From Enterobacter hormaechei subsp. hoffmannii (GTDB lineage Bacteria; Pseudomonadota; Gammaproteobacteria; Enterobacterales; Enterobacteriaceae): a DNA stretch of 64,000 bases. The translations under genes were made by a program, and so were the position numbers. Positions 43,401 to 52,392 of this stretch are shown piece after piece (positions within the stretch are counted from its first letter, which is position 1; each line of letters begins with the position of its first letter). The stretch covers positions 3,410,001-3,474,000 of the forward strand of contig NZ_CP017186.1 of the NCBI RefSeq assembly GCF_001729745.1. Direction: 5' to 3'. Below the pieces are notes generated by a model. The model was not told the DNA's origin. It searched no databases and saw only the letters and a program-made list of their open reading frames with translations.

Positions 43401-44580
43401 CGTTGCCGCAGTAGAAGATCTGGATAACGCGCTCGACTCCGAAAGCGGTTATACCGGTGCCCGGCGCATCGTTTTCTTCTCCCTGCTGATGTTTGTGGTG
43501 CTCGGCGTCTGGGCGTGGTTCGGGGTGCTGGATGAAGTCTCAACCGGCACCGGAAAAGTGATCCCCAGTTCACGCGAGCAGGTATTGCAGTCGCTGGATG
43601 GGGGGATCCTCACCGAGCTGAACGTACACGAAGGGGATCAGGTGCAGGCCGGACAGGTGCTGGCGCGGCTGGATCCTACCCGCTCGGAATCTAACGTCGG
43701 CGAAAGCGCGGCGCGTTACCGCGCGTCGCTGGCCTCCAGCGTGCGCCTGTACGCCGAGGTGAACGATCTCCCGCTGAAATTCCCGCCTTCCCTGGCGAAA
43801 TGGACCGAACTGACCGCCGCAGAAACGCGGCTTTACAACTCTCGCCGCGCCCAGCTGGAGGATACGCAGCGTGAACTCCGCTCCGCGTTAGCGCTCGCCA
43901 ATAAAGAACTGGCGATCACTCAACGGCTGGTGAAAACCGGTGCCGCCAGCCACGTGGAAGTGCTGCGCCTGCAACGGCAGAAAAGCGACCTGGAGCTGAA
44001 GCTCACCGACGTGCGTTCCCAGTATTACGTGCAGGCCCGTGAAGCGCTGTCGAAGGCCAACGCCGAGGTGGATATGGTGTCAGCGATCCTGAAAGGCCGC
44101 GAGGATTCCGTTACCCGCCTGACGGTGAAGTCGCCGGTGCGCGGGATCGTGAAAAACATCAAGGTGACCACCATCGGCGGCGTCATACCGCCCAACGGCG
44201 AGTTAATGGAGATTGTGCCGGTGGACGATCACCTGCTGATTGAAACCCGCCTCTCGCCCCGGGATATCGCCTTTATCCATCCTAATCAGGAGGCGCTGGT
44301 GAAAATCACCGCCTACGATTACGCGATTTACGGCGGGCTGCACGGAGTGGTGGAGACCATTTCGCCGGACACCATTCAGGACGAAGCGAAGCCGGAGGTG
44401 TTCTACTACCGTGTATTCATTCGCACAAGCCAGGATTATCTGGTGAACAAGGCGGGCAGGCACTTTTCGATTGTGCCGGGGATGATTGCGACGGTGGATA
44501 TTAAGACCGGGGAGAAAACGGTGCTGGATTATCTGATTAAGCCGTTTAACCGGGCGAAGGAGGCGCTGAGGGAGCGGTAG
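43381..44580 (+). CDS. bapD: Membrane fusion protein of the BapA secretion system
   Basis: The 399-residue HlyD-family protein has a single N-terminal membrane helix (about residues 30-50, IVFFSLLMFVVLGVWAWFGVL). A biotinyl-lipoyl-like half (GGILTELNVHEGDQVQAGQVLARLD) follows, then a periplasmic helical hairpin (about 120-225) and the second lipoyl half and beta-barrel (SPVRGIVKNIKVTTIGGVI...). It bridges the ABC transporter to the outer-membrane channel. It overlaps the transporter gene by 20 bases, and its end is followed by a REP-type element. Confidence 0.9.
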   Translation: MKINQRDVAAVEDLDNALDSESGYTGARRIVFFSLLMFVVLGVWAWFGVLDEVSTGTGKVIPSSREQVLQSLDGGILTELNVHEGDQVQAGQVLARLDPTRSESNVGESAARYRASLASSVRLYAEVNDLPLKFPPSLAKWTELTAAETRLYNSRRAQLEDTQRELRSALALANKELAITQRLVKTGAASHVEVLRLQRQKSDLELKLTDVRSQYYVQAREALSKANAEVDMVSAILKGREDSVTRLTVKSPVRGIVKNIKVTTIGGVIPPNGELMEIVPVDDHLLIETRLSPRDIAFIHPNQEALVKITAYDYAIYGGLHGVVETISPDTIQDEAKPEVFYYRVFIRTSQDYLVNKAGRHFSIVPGMIATVDIKTGEKTVLDYLIKPFNRAKEALRER

Positions 44581-44582
44581 TC

Positions 44583-44622
44583 AAACGCCGGGTGGCGGCT
44601 TCGCCTTACCCGGCCTACACCG
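44583..44622. repeat. REP-type palindromic element
   Basis: GCCGGGTGGCGGCTTCGCCTTACCCGGC has the fixed REP core of enterobacteria. It lies directly after bapD and may act as a 3' mRNA stabiliser or terminator-like element. Confidence 0.75.
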
Positions 44623-44713
44623 CTGTTCCGAGTGATGAGGATCCAACACACCTAACATGATCTCCATCACCAATCTGCTATAGTAGCCCAAATTCATTTT
44701 TCAGGAAGAAATC

Positions 44714-45139
44714 ATGCGCCAACGAACCATTGTCTGCCCCATCATCCAGAATGACGGAGCCTACCTGCTATGTAAAATGGCCGACGATCGCGGTGTATTC
44801 CCCGGTCAGTGGGCACTCTGCGGTGGTGGAATGGAACCCGGCGAAACCATGGAACAGGCGCTGCGCCGTGAAGTCCGTGAGGAGCTGGGCGACGCGCTGG
44901 ACATTATCGACGTCAAGCCCTGGGCTTTTCGCGATGACATCAGGGTCAAAACTTACGCCGAGGGTACCACCGAGGAAATTTATATGATTTATCTGATCTT
45001 CGACTGCATCAGCGCCAATCGGGATGTTACGTTTAACGACGAGTTTCAGGAGATCGCCTGGGTTTATCCGGAATCGTTAAGAGAGCTGGATCTCAACGAG
45101 GCCACGCGCATTACCTTTGCGCAAAAGGGCCTTCTTTAA
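44714..45139 (+). CDS. nudI: Nucleoside triphosphatase NudI
   Basis: The 141-residue protein begins [26 protein letters not shown], matching E. coli NudI in sequence and length. A complete Nudix box spans residues 38-60 ([23 protein letters not shown]). It hydrolyses nucleoside triphosphates, with a preference for pyrimidine deoxynucleotides in E. coli, and is thought to cleanse the pool. AGGAAG lies before the ATG. Its 3' end overlaps the convergent AraC gene by 29 bases. Confidence 0.93.
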   Translation: MRQRTIVCPIIQNDGAYLLCKMADDRGVFPGQWALCGGGMEPGETMEQALRREVREELGDALDIIDVKPWAFRDDIRVKTYAEGTTEEIYMIYLIFDCISANRDVTFNDEFQEIAWVYPESLRELDLNEATRITFAQKGLL

Positions 45140-45842
45140 TCGCCCACTGCCCCGGCGTTTTACCGGTCCACGTTCTGAAAACTTCAATAAATGCGCTGAC
45201 GCTGTTGTATCCGCACGAGAGCGCAATCCACCCCACCGGCTTCCCCGCCGCCAGCCACTCCATCGCCTGCATGACGCGCGCCAGCTGGCGCCAGTTGACG
45301 AAGTTCATCCCCGTCTCCGCGCTAAACCGCCGGTTGAATGTACGTACGCTCATCCCGGCACGGCTGGCATGGCTTTCCACCGTCTGATTATCATCGACGG
45401 ATTGCAGCAGTTTCCTGACCACATTTTTCAGCCGGGGATCGGTCGGTACGGGCAGATAAAAGCGGACCTGAGACGCCAGAGCCAACTCCTCCAGCAGCAG
45501 GATGAGCTTTCGGGAATCGTATTCACTCCCGGCAACGCTTAAACGGGAAAACAGTGCATCGGTAAAATCGTCAGACTCGAAAAGCGTGGCCTCTTCCGGA
45601 AGCCCTTCACAATGGGCAGGGTCAAGATAGACAGCGCAACCTTCAATCGCACTTTCCGAAAAGGCAGCGTGCTGCTGACCAGGCGGGATCCAGCCGATAT
45701 GTTTTGCGGGTACCACCGAACGCCCCAGCGGCGTCTCAATCACCAGCAGCCCCGCAGCAATGCGCCAGAGCTGGCCGGCATGATGGCTGTGCCACGGGGT
45801 GTGATAGCCGCCGGGATGAACAAGCCTCTCAGTTGTCAGCAT
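45111..45842 (-). CDS. AraC-family regulator
   Basis: The 243-residue protein has an N-terminal cupin-like sensor with a [13 protein letters not shown] metal or ligand site (about residues 18-26). A C-terminal double helix-turn-helix follows (about 150-235: [66 protein letters not shown]). It is divergent from the SnoaL-like gene at 45938, across a 95-bp gap, and may control it. It overlaps nudI at the 3' ends. Confidence 0.87.
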   Translation of the reverse strand: MLTTERLVHPGGYHTPWHSHHAGQLWRIAAGLLVIETPLGRSVVPAKHIGWIPPGQQHAAFSESAIEGCAVYLDPAHCEGLPEEATLFESDDFTDALFSRLSVAGSEYDSRKLILLLEELALASQVRFYLPVPTDPRLKNVVRKLLQSVDDNQTVESHASRAGMSVRTFNRRFSAETGMNFVNWRQLARVMQAMEWLAAGKPVGWIALSCGYNSVSAFIEVFRTWTGKTPGQWAIKEGPFAQR

Positions 45843-45937
45843 GAATTTGACCGAAAATCGTTATTCTTCGACTTATTACAGAAACTACGCCTTATGCTGT
45901 CAAGGATAATAGCGGCTCAACATCACGAGGAGCTAAC

Positions 45938-46357
45938 ATGACCATCATTACATCCCTGATAAACCAGCCCGACAACACCGCGCAGCGCGAGCAAATGGCC
46001 TGTCTGTTAACCCGCTTATTCAATGGCAATGTAGATCCGGCAGAGGTGTTTACGCCCGATTACCAGCAGGTTACGGACGGTCACATGCTTGATTATCAGG
46101 GATTTATGAAACACCTGAACCATGTGCGTGCGCAGATCCGCGAGATTACGTTTACCGTGGAAGCGTTATGTTGCCATAACGAATGTGTGGCAGACCGGCA
46201 CAGAGTGGCCGTGACATATCCGGATGGTCGCCAGGCAGAATTAGAGGTGTATATGTTTGCCACGCTGCGCGAGGGGAAAATTTGTCGGATCCATGAAGTC
46301 ACACAGGCGCCAGACGGCGATGCATTTGACCGCACCCTCGCCCACGCCACGCAATAA
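45938..46357 (+). CDS. NTF2/SnoaL-like protein
   Basis: The 139-residue single-domain SnoaL-like protein (LFNGNVDPAEVFTPDYQQVTDGHMLDYQGFMKHLNHVR..., ends in IHEVTQAPDGDAFDRTL) is unrelated in operon terms to the tandem forms near 13 kb. GGAG lies five bases before the ATG. It is divergent from an AraC gene and probably controlled by it. The reaction is unknown. Confidence 0.75.
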   Translation: MTIITSLINQPDNTAQREQMACLLTRLFNGNVDPAEVFTPDYQQVTDGHMLDYQGFMKHLNHVRAQIREITFTVEALCCHNECVADRHRVAVTYPDGRQAELEVYMFATLREGKICRIHEVTQAPDGDAFDRTLAHATQ

Positions 46358-46377
46358 CCTTACCCTACACGGGAACA

Positions 46378-46405
46378 GCGCATAACGGCATCTGCCATTA
46401 TGCGC
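46378..46405. terminator. Palindrome between convergent genes
   Basis: GCGCATAA...TTATGCGC with an inner GGCA/TGCC pair gives a 28-base near-perfect hairpin between the SnoaL-like gene and the aminotransferase gene. There is no T-run, so it is a weak or factor-dependent terminator, or a REP-like element. Confidence 0.5.
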
Positions 46406-46411
46406 ATCCGC

Positions 46412-47593
46412 TTACAGGGAAATTTTCAGACGTCGAACCGCTTCTTTAAGCTGCTCATCCGTTGGGGTAACGAAAGACATGCGCAGCGTGGTGTGGTCCG
46501 GCTCGTTGCAGTAGAAGAACTCACCCGGCACAAACACGACGCCGTTGCTCAACGTTTTTTCCAGCCATTTCGTCGTATTGATGCCGTTATTCATTTTCGC
46601 CCACAGGAACATGCCGCCCTTTGGCTTGTGGAACGACATCACATCGCCCAGCTCCGCTTCCAGTTCACTGGCAAAGGTCTGGTATTTCTGGCGATAGGCT
46701 TCGCGGATCATTTTAATCTGATTCGCCAGACGACCGGTTTTCAGATATTCGTACGTCATCAGCTGCGACAGCGTGCTGGTGTGCAGATCGGTGGTTTGCT
46801 TGAGGTTCACCACCGCACGCTTCAGCCACTCCGGCACCAGCACCCAGCCCACGCGGGTGCCCGGCGCGAGGATTTTAGAGAAGGTGGAGGTGTACACCAC
46901 GTTATCCTCATTGCCGATATCTTTGGCATGAGCAATCAGCGGGCGGAATGCTTCCTCGGTATAGTTGATTTCGCTGTACGGATCGTCTTCGATAATCACG
47001 AAGTCATAGCGCTTCGATAATTCCACCAGCTGTTTACGACGCGCCTCGGAGAGCGTCACGCCGCCCGGGTTACCAAAGGTTGGCACGATATAAACCGCTT
47101 TGATGGTTTTGGTTGCCACCAGCGCTTCAAGTTCATCTACTTTCATGCCGTCGCCGTCGGTGCCGACGGATTCAAAATTCGCCTGTGCAAGGCCAAAGAC
47201 CTGCAACGCGGCGAGGTAGGTCGGACGCTCAACGACGACCGTATCGCCCGGGTTAATTAACGCACGCGCCAGCACGTCAAGCGACTGTTGAGAGCCGGAT
47301 GTAATGACCACGTCATCGGCTTTACAGGCGATGCCGCGACCTTCACAGATGCGTTGGATCTCTTCGCGTAGCCCCGGGACGCCTTCCGTCAGGCCGTACT
47401 GGAACGCTTCGCCAAAATGCTGAGACAGCACGGCATCAGCGGCAATTTTTAAACCTTCATGATCGAACAGATCCGGGTTTGGAATACCGCCCCCCAGCGA
47501 AATCACGCCTGCCATTTTGCTATGTTTTAATAATTCACGGATGGCAGAGGATTGCAGGCCCTGCGCGCTGCTGGCGAGTTTGTTTGCAGACAT
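46412..47593 (-). CDS. PLP-dependent aminotransferase (fold I, class I/II)
   Basis: The 393-residue protein has a canonical fold-I layout: SLGGGIPNP, the cofactor-binding Asn/Asp (EDDPYSE, NPGG near 175), and Lys240 in STFSKILAPGTRVGW as the Schiff-base lysine. It resembles the LysN/2-aminoadipate and aromatic-type aminotransferases often found as stand-alone genes. It lies 20 bases before a LysR gene that is transcribed in the same direction, so the two may share control. Amino-group donor and acceptor unknown. Confidence 0.87.
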   Translation of the reverse strand: MSANKLASSAQGLQSSAIRELLKHSKMAGVISLGGGIPNPDLFDHEGLKIAADAVLSQHFGEAFQYGLTEGVPGLREEIQRICEGRGIACKADDVVITSGSQQSLDVLARALINPGDTVVVERPTYLAALQVFGLAQANFESVGTDGDGMKVDELEALVATKTIKAVYIVPTFGNPGGVTLSEARRKQLVELSKRYDFVIIEDDPYSEINYTEEAFRPLIAHAKDIGNEDNVVYTSTFSKILAPGTRVGWVLVPEWLKRAVVNLKQTTDLHTSTLSQLMTYEYLKTGRLANQIKMIREAYRQKYQTFASELEAELGDVMSFHKPKGGMFLWAKMNNGINTTKWLEKTLSNGVVFVPGEFFYCNEPDHTTLRMSFVTPTDEQLKEAVRRLKISL

Positions 47594-47613
47594 TCTTTAC
47601 TTACCTTCTTTTT

Positions 47614-48501
47614 TTATATTGTGCCCAATCTTAGCAGAATATGGGCAATAAATTCCGTTAGCTTAGGCAGCGGACGCAAATCCTGGCGCCACAATAAATG
47701 CACCGGCCTCGGCGCGGGCGTAAACGCTTCCAGAACCCGAACCAGCCTGCCGCTTGCCAGCTCTTCAGCCACCAGCACTTCCGGTTGCAGCAACAGTCCT
47801 GCCCCGGCTCGCGCCGCCATGCGTAAGCCGTAGCCGTCATTGCATCGTAAGACGGCATCACGCTTCCAGCGCACCTCGCCTTCCACACCGGGCAGCCGCC
47901 ACTCGTTACGCGCCGTCCATACCGTGTGCGACAGACACAGGTGATCCACCAGATCGGCTGGCGTTTGCGGCGTACCGTGACGCGCCAGATATTCCGGCGC
48001 GGCGCAGATCGTCATGTTGTAGGGACACAGGTATTTCGCCACCAGATCCTCATTTCGGATCTCCCCGATGCGAATGGCCAGATCGACCCCTTCCTCCACC
48101 AGATCCACCATTCGGTTGGTGAGATCCAGTTCGATGCGCACTTGCGGGTAGCGCTGTAAAAACGTGGCCGTCAGAGGCGCGATAACGCAGCCGCCAAACG
48201 AGGTGGGTGCCGTCACGCGCAGGGTGCCGGCGGGCGTGGCTCGCAGACGTTCAACTGCGTTTTCAGCAATCGAGACCTGCTCCAGCACGCGCCTGGCCTC
48301 TTCGAAATAAACGCGTCCGGCGTCGGTCAGGCTCTGGCGACGGGTGTTGCGCTCCAGCAGCCGCGTGCCGAGCTGCGATTCCAGCAGCGCAATATACTTC
48401 CCGACCATCACCGCCGACATCTCCAGCCGGGCCGCCGCGCCGGTGAAGCTGCCGCTTTCCACCACCGCGATGAACGTCTCCATCCCGCGAAGCTTATCCA
48501 T
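47614..48501 (-). CDS. LysR-family regulator
   Basis: The 295-residue regulator has the winged helix at 1-60 (METFIAVVESGSFTGAAARLEMSAVMVGKYIALLESQLGTRLLERNTRRQSLT) and a LysR sensor domain with SFGGCVIAPL and YNMTICAAPEYLARHGTP. It points away from an SDR gene at 48599, which is probably its target (a common pair), and lies upstream of the aminotransferase on the same strand. Confidence 0.87.
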   Translation of the reverse strand: MDKLRGMETFIAVVESGSFTGAAARLEMSAVMVGKYIALLESQLGTRLLERNTRRQSLTDAGRVYFEEARRVLEQVSIAENAVERLRATPAGTLRVTAPTSFGGCVIAPLTATFLQRYPQVRIELDLTNRMVDLVEEGVDLAIRIGEIRNEDLVAKYLCPYNMTICAAPEYLARHGTPQTPADLVDHLCLSHTVWTARNEWRLPGVEGEVRWKRDAVLRCNDGYGLRMAARAGAGLLLQPEVLVAEELASGRLVRVLEAFTPAPRPVHLLWRQDLRPLPKLTEFIAHILLRLGTI

Positions 48502-48598
48502 ATTCCAAACCTCTGGTTAGTAATCTTCTAACGTTAGCCCAGTTTATCTGAGTTTTTATTTATTAAAGAATGAAGGCTCACAACATAAGGAGTCTGCT

Positions 48599-49201
48599 AT
48601 GAAAATCGTCATTATTGGTGCCAGCGGTACGGTCGGTCGTGCAGTCACAGAAGAGTTAAGCCAACGCCACGAGACGATCCGCGTGGGTCGCACGCAGGGC
48701 GAGCATCAGGTGGATATCACCTCGCAGGCGAGCGTACAGGCGCTGTTCGAAAAGATCGGCCCGGTGGATGCGATTGTCTCCGCCAGCGGTGGGGTACACT
48801 TCGGCCCGCTCGCAACCATGACCGACGGCGAGTTCAACCGGGGCTTGCAGGATAAGCTACTGGGGCAGGTTCGTCTGGCGCTGACCGGCCAGCACTTCCT
48901 GAACGAAGGCGGCTCGATCACGCTGATAAGCGGGATTGTGGCGCACGAACCGATTGCTCAGGGCGTCAATGCCACCACCGTAAACGCGGCGCTGGAAGGG
49001 TTTGTGCGCGCCGCGGCCTGTGAACTGCCGCGCGGGATCCGCATTAACCTGATCAGCCCGACGGTGCTGACGGAATCCGTCGAAGCATATGATGGCTTTT
49101 TCCCGGGCTTTGAAAGCGTTCCCGCTGCGACCGTTGCGCAGGCCTACCGCCGCAGCGTGGAAGGGGTACAGAGCGGGCGGGTATATAAAGTCGGCTATTA
49201 A
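48599..49201 (+). CDS. Short-chain dehydrogenase-like protein, atypical
   Basis: The 200-residue Rossmann protein (MKIVIIGASGTVGRAVTEEL... VDAIVSASGGVHFGPLATM) has a GASGTVG cofactor motif. The SDR catalytic Tyr-x-x-x-Lys is not seen; INLISPTVLTES and NATTVNAALEG take that place. It may be a weak or specialised reductase. A good AAGGAG precedes the ATG. Its stop overlaps the convergent methyltransferase stop by 4 bases. LysR gene upstream is divergent. Confidence 0.72.
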   Translation: MKIVIIGASGTVGRAVTEELSQRHETIRVGRTQGEHQVDITSQASVQALFEKIGPVDAIVSASGGVHFGPLATMTDGEFNRGLQDKLLGQVRLALTGQHFLNEGGSITLISGIVAHEPIAQGVNATTVNAALEGFVRAAACELPRGIRINLISPTVLTESVEAYDGFFPGFESVPAATVAQAYRRSVEGVQSGRVYKVGY

Positions 49202-49929
49202 GCCTTACGGGCGGCGATCAGCACCAGCATCGGGCGTTCCGCCTCTTCGGCCAGCGCGGGCCAGGCGTCAACCTGCGCCTGCGTTGGTCCCCACTCATTG
49301 ACTTCACTTATCGTCAATCCGGCCTTGATCAGCGCGTTAAGCGTGGTACCCAGCGTGCGGTGGTATTTGATTACCCCCTCTGCCAGCCAGTTGCTGACGC
49401 GCTTGCCTTCGTCCTGATAATGGTTCACGCCCCAGAACCGCTCACCGTTGTCGTCGGTGAGCCAGCCCTGACGGGTGGCGCAGGTATAAATCGGGTGCTC
49501 CATCGAGAAAACCAGGCTGCCGCCGGGTTTAAGCGCACGCTGCACCCTGGCGAATAACGCGTCCAGTTCCGGCAGATAGTGCAGCGCCAGCGAGCTGTAG
49601 ACCAGATCGAGACTGTTTTCGCGAAGCTGAAGAGATTCCAGATCGCTACGCTGATAGTGGATCTGCGTGTCATCCGTCAGTTCTGCCGCGCGGGCGAGCA
49701 TCTTTTCAGAGATATCGACGCCCGTGACGTCACAAGCGCCCAGCTCGCGCGCCACGCGGCAGAACCAGCCGTAGCCGCACCCAAGATCGATAACTGATGT
49801 GCCAGTTAAATCCGGCAGCATCGCCTTAAGCGCAGGCCACTCCGGCGCGCCGTCCAGCCCCTGCACGGAGCGCGGAAGCTGGGCGTAGCCTTCGAAAAAC
49901 GCCGGATTGTCGTAGATGTTTTGTGCCAT
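49198..49929 (-). CDS. Class I SAM-dependent methyltransferase
   Basis: Starting at ATG 49929 (GAGGG seven bases upstream) gives 243 residues. The AdoMet fold is clear: GTSVIDLGCGYGWFCRVARELGA (motif I, about residues 43-65), VTGVDISEKML, and DLVYSSLALHYLPE (motif IV). The upstream in-frame extension to 50055 runs through an inverted REP pair and is rejected. The substrate is unknown; the layout resembles small-molecule methyltransferases of the UbiE/YafE kind. Confidence 0.83.
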   Translation of the reverse strand: MAQNIYDNPAFFEGYAQLPRSVQGLDGAPEWPALKAMLPDLTGTSVIDLGCGYGWFCRVARELGACDVTGVDISEKMLARAAELTDDTQIHYQRSDLESLQLRENSLDLVYSSLALHYLPELDALFARVQRALKPGGSLVFSMEHPIYTCATRQGWLTDDNGERFWGVNHYQDEGKRVSNWLAEGVIKYHRTLGTTLNALIKAGLTISEVNEWGPTQAQVDAWPALAEEAERPMLVLIAARKA

Positions 49930-49973
49930 GGCAGATCCCTCTTTAAGAATGTGCATAGCAGTATACTGCATTG

Positions 49974-50051
49974 TCGGGTGGCGGCTTCGCATTACCCGAC
50001 CTACAAAATCTCCGAACCGTAGGCCGGGTAAGCGCAGCGCCACCCGGCACC
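49974..50051. repeat. BIME: inverted pair of REP elements
   Basis: GTCGGGTGGCGGCTTCGCATTACCCGAC and its inverted relative GTAGGCCGGGTAAGCGCAGCGCCACCCGG stand head to head between the yahJ-like and methyltransferase genes. This is a typical bacterial interspersed mosaic element downstream of an operon. Confidence 0.85.
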
Positions 50052-50054
50052 ACA

Positions 50055-51434
50055 TTAGCCCACAGAGCCCCAGACCAGGTTCCCCTTGTGGAACGTCGCG
50101 GTACGCGGAGAGATACGCGCCACGGCCTCGGCGGAACAGGAGGCATCCACCAGCACGAAGCTGGCGTCGTCCTGCGCTTTAGGCCACACGCGCTCACCTT
50201 TGTCGTTCAGCGGCAGCACGTCGCCGGTGGCGATGCCCAGCGCCCGCGAAAGCGTCTGTTCGTTCGGGCGAATATAGAGCTGGGCGTAGAGGTTGGCTTT
50301 CTCCAGCATGTCCCCCAGACCGTACGGGGACCAGTGGTCAATCACGCTGTCGGTACCGGTCATGACAAACACGCCTTTATCACGCAGCTGCTTCAGCGGC
50401 ATGTGCAGGGTGCCAATCGGCACGGTGGAGGCGATGGTCACCTGCTGCGCCGCCATGCGGGTGGCGATCTCATCCACCTGCTGTTCGTTAAGCGTCGCCA
50501 GCGCGAAGGCGTGGCTGATGGTCAGCTTCCCCTTCAGCGCCGGCGTTTTCTCCACGGTTTCTACCATGTAGTTCACCGCCGCCACGCCCGCCGGGCTGGT
50601 TTCGTGCAGGTGAATATCCACCCCTTTGTTGTAATCCAGCGCAATCTGGAACATGGTGTCGAGGGATTTCTCCATCGCGCCGTCGACGCTGGTTGGGTCC
50701 AGCCCGCCCACGTAGTGCGCCCCCGCCTGCATCGCCTCGCGCATCAGCTTTTCAGAATTCGACAGCAGCAGACCGTGCTGCGGGAAGGCAACGATTTCAC
50801 AGTCAAAACCTGGCTTACGGCGCGCCAGTACCGCCTGCAAATTTTCCAGGTTTTTCAGGCCGGAAACCGGCTCTATGTTGCAGTGGCTGCGGGCGATGCT
50901 GGACCCTTTGGACTGGATCAGGTCGATCAGCTTTTCGGCGCGTTCTTGCGTGTAAGGCTGTAATTCCGGCAGCAGCTTCTGCTCCAGGCGGATCATGTCC
51001 TGAATGGTGGTACCCGCCGGACGGTTCAGGGAGCGCCACGGGCCGCCATAGAAGGTTTTGTCCAGATGGATGTGCATGTCGCGCATCGCCGGGAGCATCA
51101 GCTTTTTGCCCGCATCGAAGTGCGGCAGGGCCGCGTCGGCGTGGCTGTTGTTATCGCGCAGGGCGACGATTTTCCCGTCTTTTATCTCAAGCGTTTTCAG
51201 CTCGGTGCGGGTACTTGTCACCACGCTGCCGTCGAAGTTAAACCCGGCTTCCAGCAGCACGTTGTCGAGATAGTAATGTTTTGCGGTGATGTTCATCGGT
51301 TTACCCGTCACGCAGGTTGCCTTAGCAGAATCGGCAGCATACGCGACGGAACCCGTGGCGCCAAACAGCGCGCAGGCGGTAACCATTTTACCGCTCTGGC
51401 TAATAAACTCGCGGCGGCTTTTATTCTCACTCAT
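50055..51434 (-). CDS. yahJ: Tat-exported amidohydrolase/deaminase, YahJ-like
   Basis: ATG 51434 gives 459 residues. A twin-arginine signal (KSRREFISQSG, residues about 5-15, then a hydrophobic run to VAYA) implies export to the periplasm. The metal-dependent hydrolase site is HIHLDKTF (about residue 110), with HLHE, SHAFALA and MTGTDSV supplying the other ligands, as in cytosine-deaminase-like amidohydrolases. E. coli YahJ is the closest match I know. It is last in the yah-type operon. It probably deaminates or opens a cyclic amide outside the cytoplasm; the substrate is unknown. Confidence 0.78.
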   Translation of the reverse strand: MSENKSRREFISQSGKMVTACALFGATGSVAYAADSAKATCVTGKPMNITAKHYYLDNVLLEAGFNFDGSVVTSTRTELKTLEIKDGKIVALRDNNSHADAALPHFDAGKKLMLPAMRDMHIHLDKTFYGGPWRSLNRPAGTTIQDMIRLEQKLLPELQPYTQERAEKLIDLIQSKGSSIARSHCNIEPVSGLKNLENLQAVLARRKPGFDCEIVAFPQHGLLLSNSEKLMREAMQAGAHYVGGLDPTSVDGAMEKSLDTMFQIALDYNKGVDIHLHETSPAGVAAVNYMVETVEKTPALKGKLTISHAFALATLNEQQVDEIATRMAAQQVTIASTVPIGTLHMPLKQLRDKGVFVMTGTDSVIDHWSPYGLGDMLEKANLYAQLYIRPNEQTLSRALGIATGDVLPLNDKGERVWPKAQDDASFVLVDASCSAEAVARISPRTATFHKGNLVWGSVG

Positions 51435-51435
51435 C

Positions 51436-52392
51436 TTATCTTCCTTCGTTAACAATGTGGGTACCCGTTTCACCGCGCAGCGCTGCGGGCAGGCAGTCCG
51501 GCGAGGTGATGATCACGCGCCTGCCGCCATGGCGTAAAAATTCCAGCGAAGCGACGATTTTTGGCAACATGCTGCCCGCCGGGAAGTGGCCTTCATCCCT
51601 GTAGCGCGTCATCTGCGCCACGTTGACGGTATCCAGCGCCTGCTGGTTCGGCTTGCCGAAGTTCACGCACACTTTCTCCACGCCGGTGGTGATCACCAGC
51701 ACGTCGGCGCCGATCTCGCGCGCCAGCAGCGCGGTGGAGAGATCTTTATCTATCACCGCGTCCACGCTCTGATAATCGCCCTGGTCACTGCGCACCACAG
51801 GAATGCCTCCGCCGCCTGCGCCGATCACCACAAATCCTTTCTGCGTCAGCGCCTTGATGGCATCCGCCTCGACAATGCGCCGCGGCTGCGGTGAAGCTAC
51901 CACGCGGCGATAGCCCCGGCCTGAATCCTCGACAAAATGCCAGTCCGGGTGCGCAAGTTGCAGTTCGTCGCGCTGCGCCTCGCTGAAGAACGCGCCGATG
52001 GGTTTCGTCGGGTGCATAAAGCCAGGATCATTTTTATCCACCTCCACCTGCGTGACGACCGTGACCGCTTTTTGTTCCCCGCGCGCCGCCAGGCGGTTGT
52101 TGAGCGCCTGCTGGATCAGGTAGCCGATGCCGCCCTGGGTATCCGCCACGCAGTTTGCCAGCGGGGTCAGCGGCAGCCCTTCCCGCTCGTGGGCGATCTC
52201 GGCGCGGCGCAGATCCAGCCCCACCTGAGGGCCGTTGCCGTGGGTGAGCACGATGTCATAGTCCGAGGCCAGCATTTCGAGCACCGACTCAGCCACCGCT
52301 TTGACCGCCTGCGCCTGATGCTCAATCGACTGGCTGGCGTTGTCTTTGATAATGCTGTTGCCGCCGATGGCAACGACCATAAGCTCTTTCAT
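51436..52392 (-). CDS. yahI: Carbamate kinase-like protein, YahI-like
   Basis: The 318-residue protein has the carbamate kinase signature from the first residues (VVAIGGNSII; LTHGNGPQVGL; IGAGGGGIPVV; DKDLSTALLAREIGADVLVITTGVEKV). It likely converts carbamoyl phosphate and ADP to ATP, carbamate, ammonia and CO2, recovering energy from the carbamoyl group that the upstream YahF/YahG proteins release. It shares 4 bases with the permease stop, and its own stop is one base before the amidohydrolase ATG. E. coli YahI is the closest known relative. Confidence 0.85.
   Translation of the reverse strand: MKELMVVAIGGNSIIKDNASQSIEHQAQAVKAVAESVLEMLASDYDIVLTHGNGPQVGLDLRRAEIAHEREGLPLTPLANCVADTQGGIGYLIQQALNNRLAARGEQKAVTVVTQVEVDKNDPGFMHPTKPIGAFFSEAQRDELQLAHPDWHFVEDSGRGYRRVVASPQPRRIVEADAIKALTQKGFVVIGAGGGGIPVVRSDQGDYQSVDAVIDKDLSTALLAREIGADVLVITTGVEKVCVNFGKPNQQALDTVNVAQMTRYRDEGHFPAGSMLPKIVASLEFLRHGGRRVIITSPDCLPAALRGETGTHIVNEGR

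Noticed and set aside
49930..50055. N-terminal extension of the methyltransferase
   Set aside because: It is made of REP sequence and lacks a ribosome site; ATG 49929 has one.
49971..50963. Plus-strand frame of 330 codons over the yahJ-like gene and the REP pair
   Set aside because: It runs opposite a gene with a Tat signal and metal-binding motifs; its product is His/Arg-rich without domain pattern.
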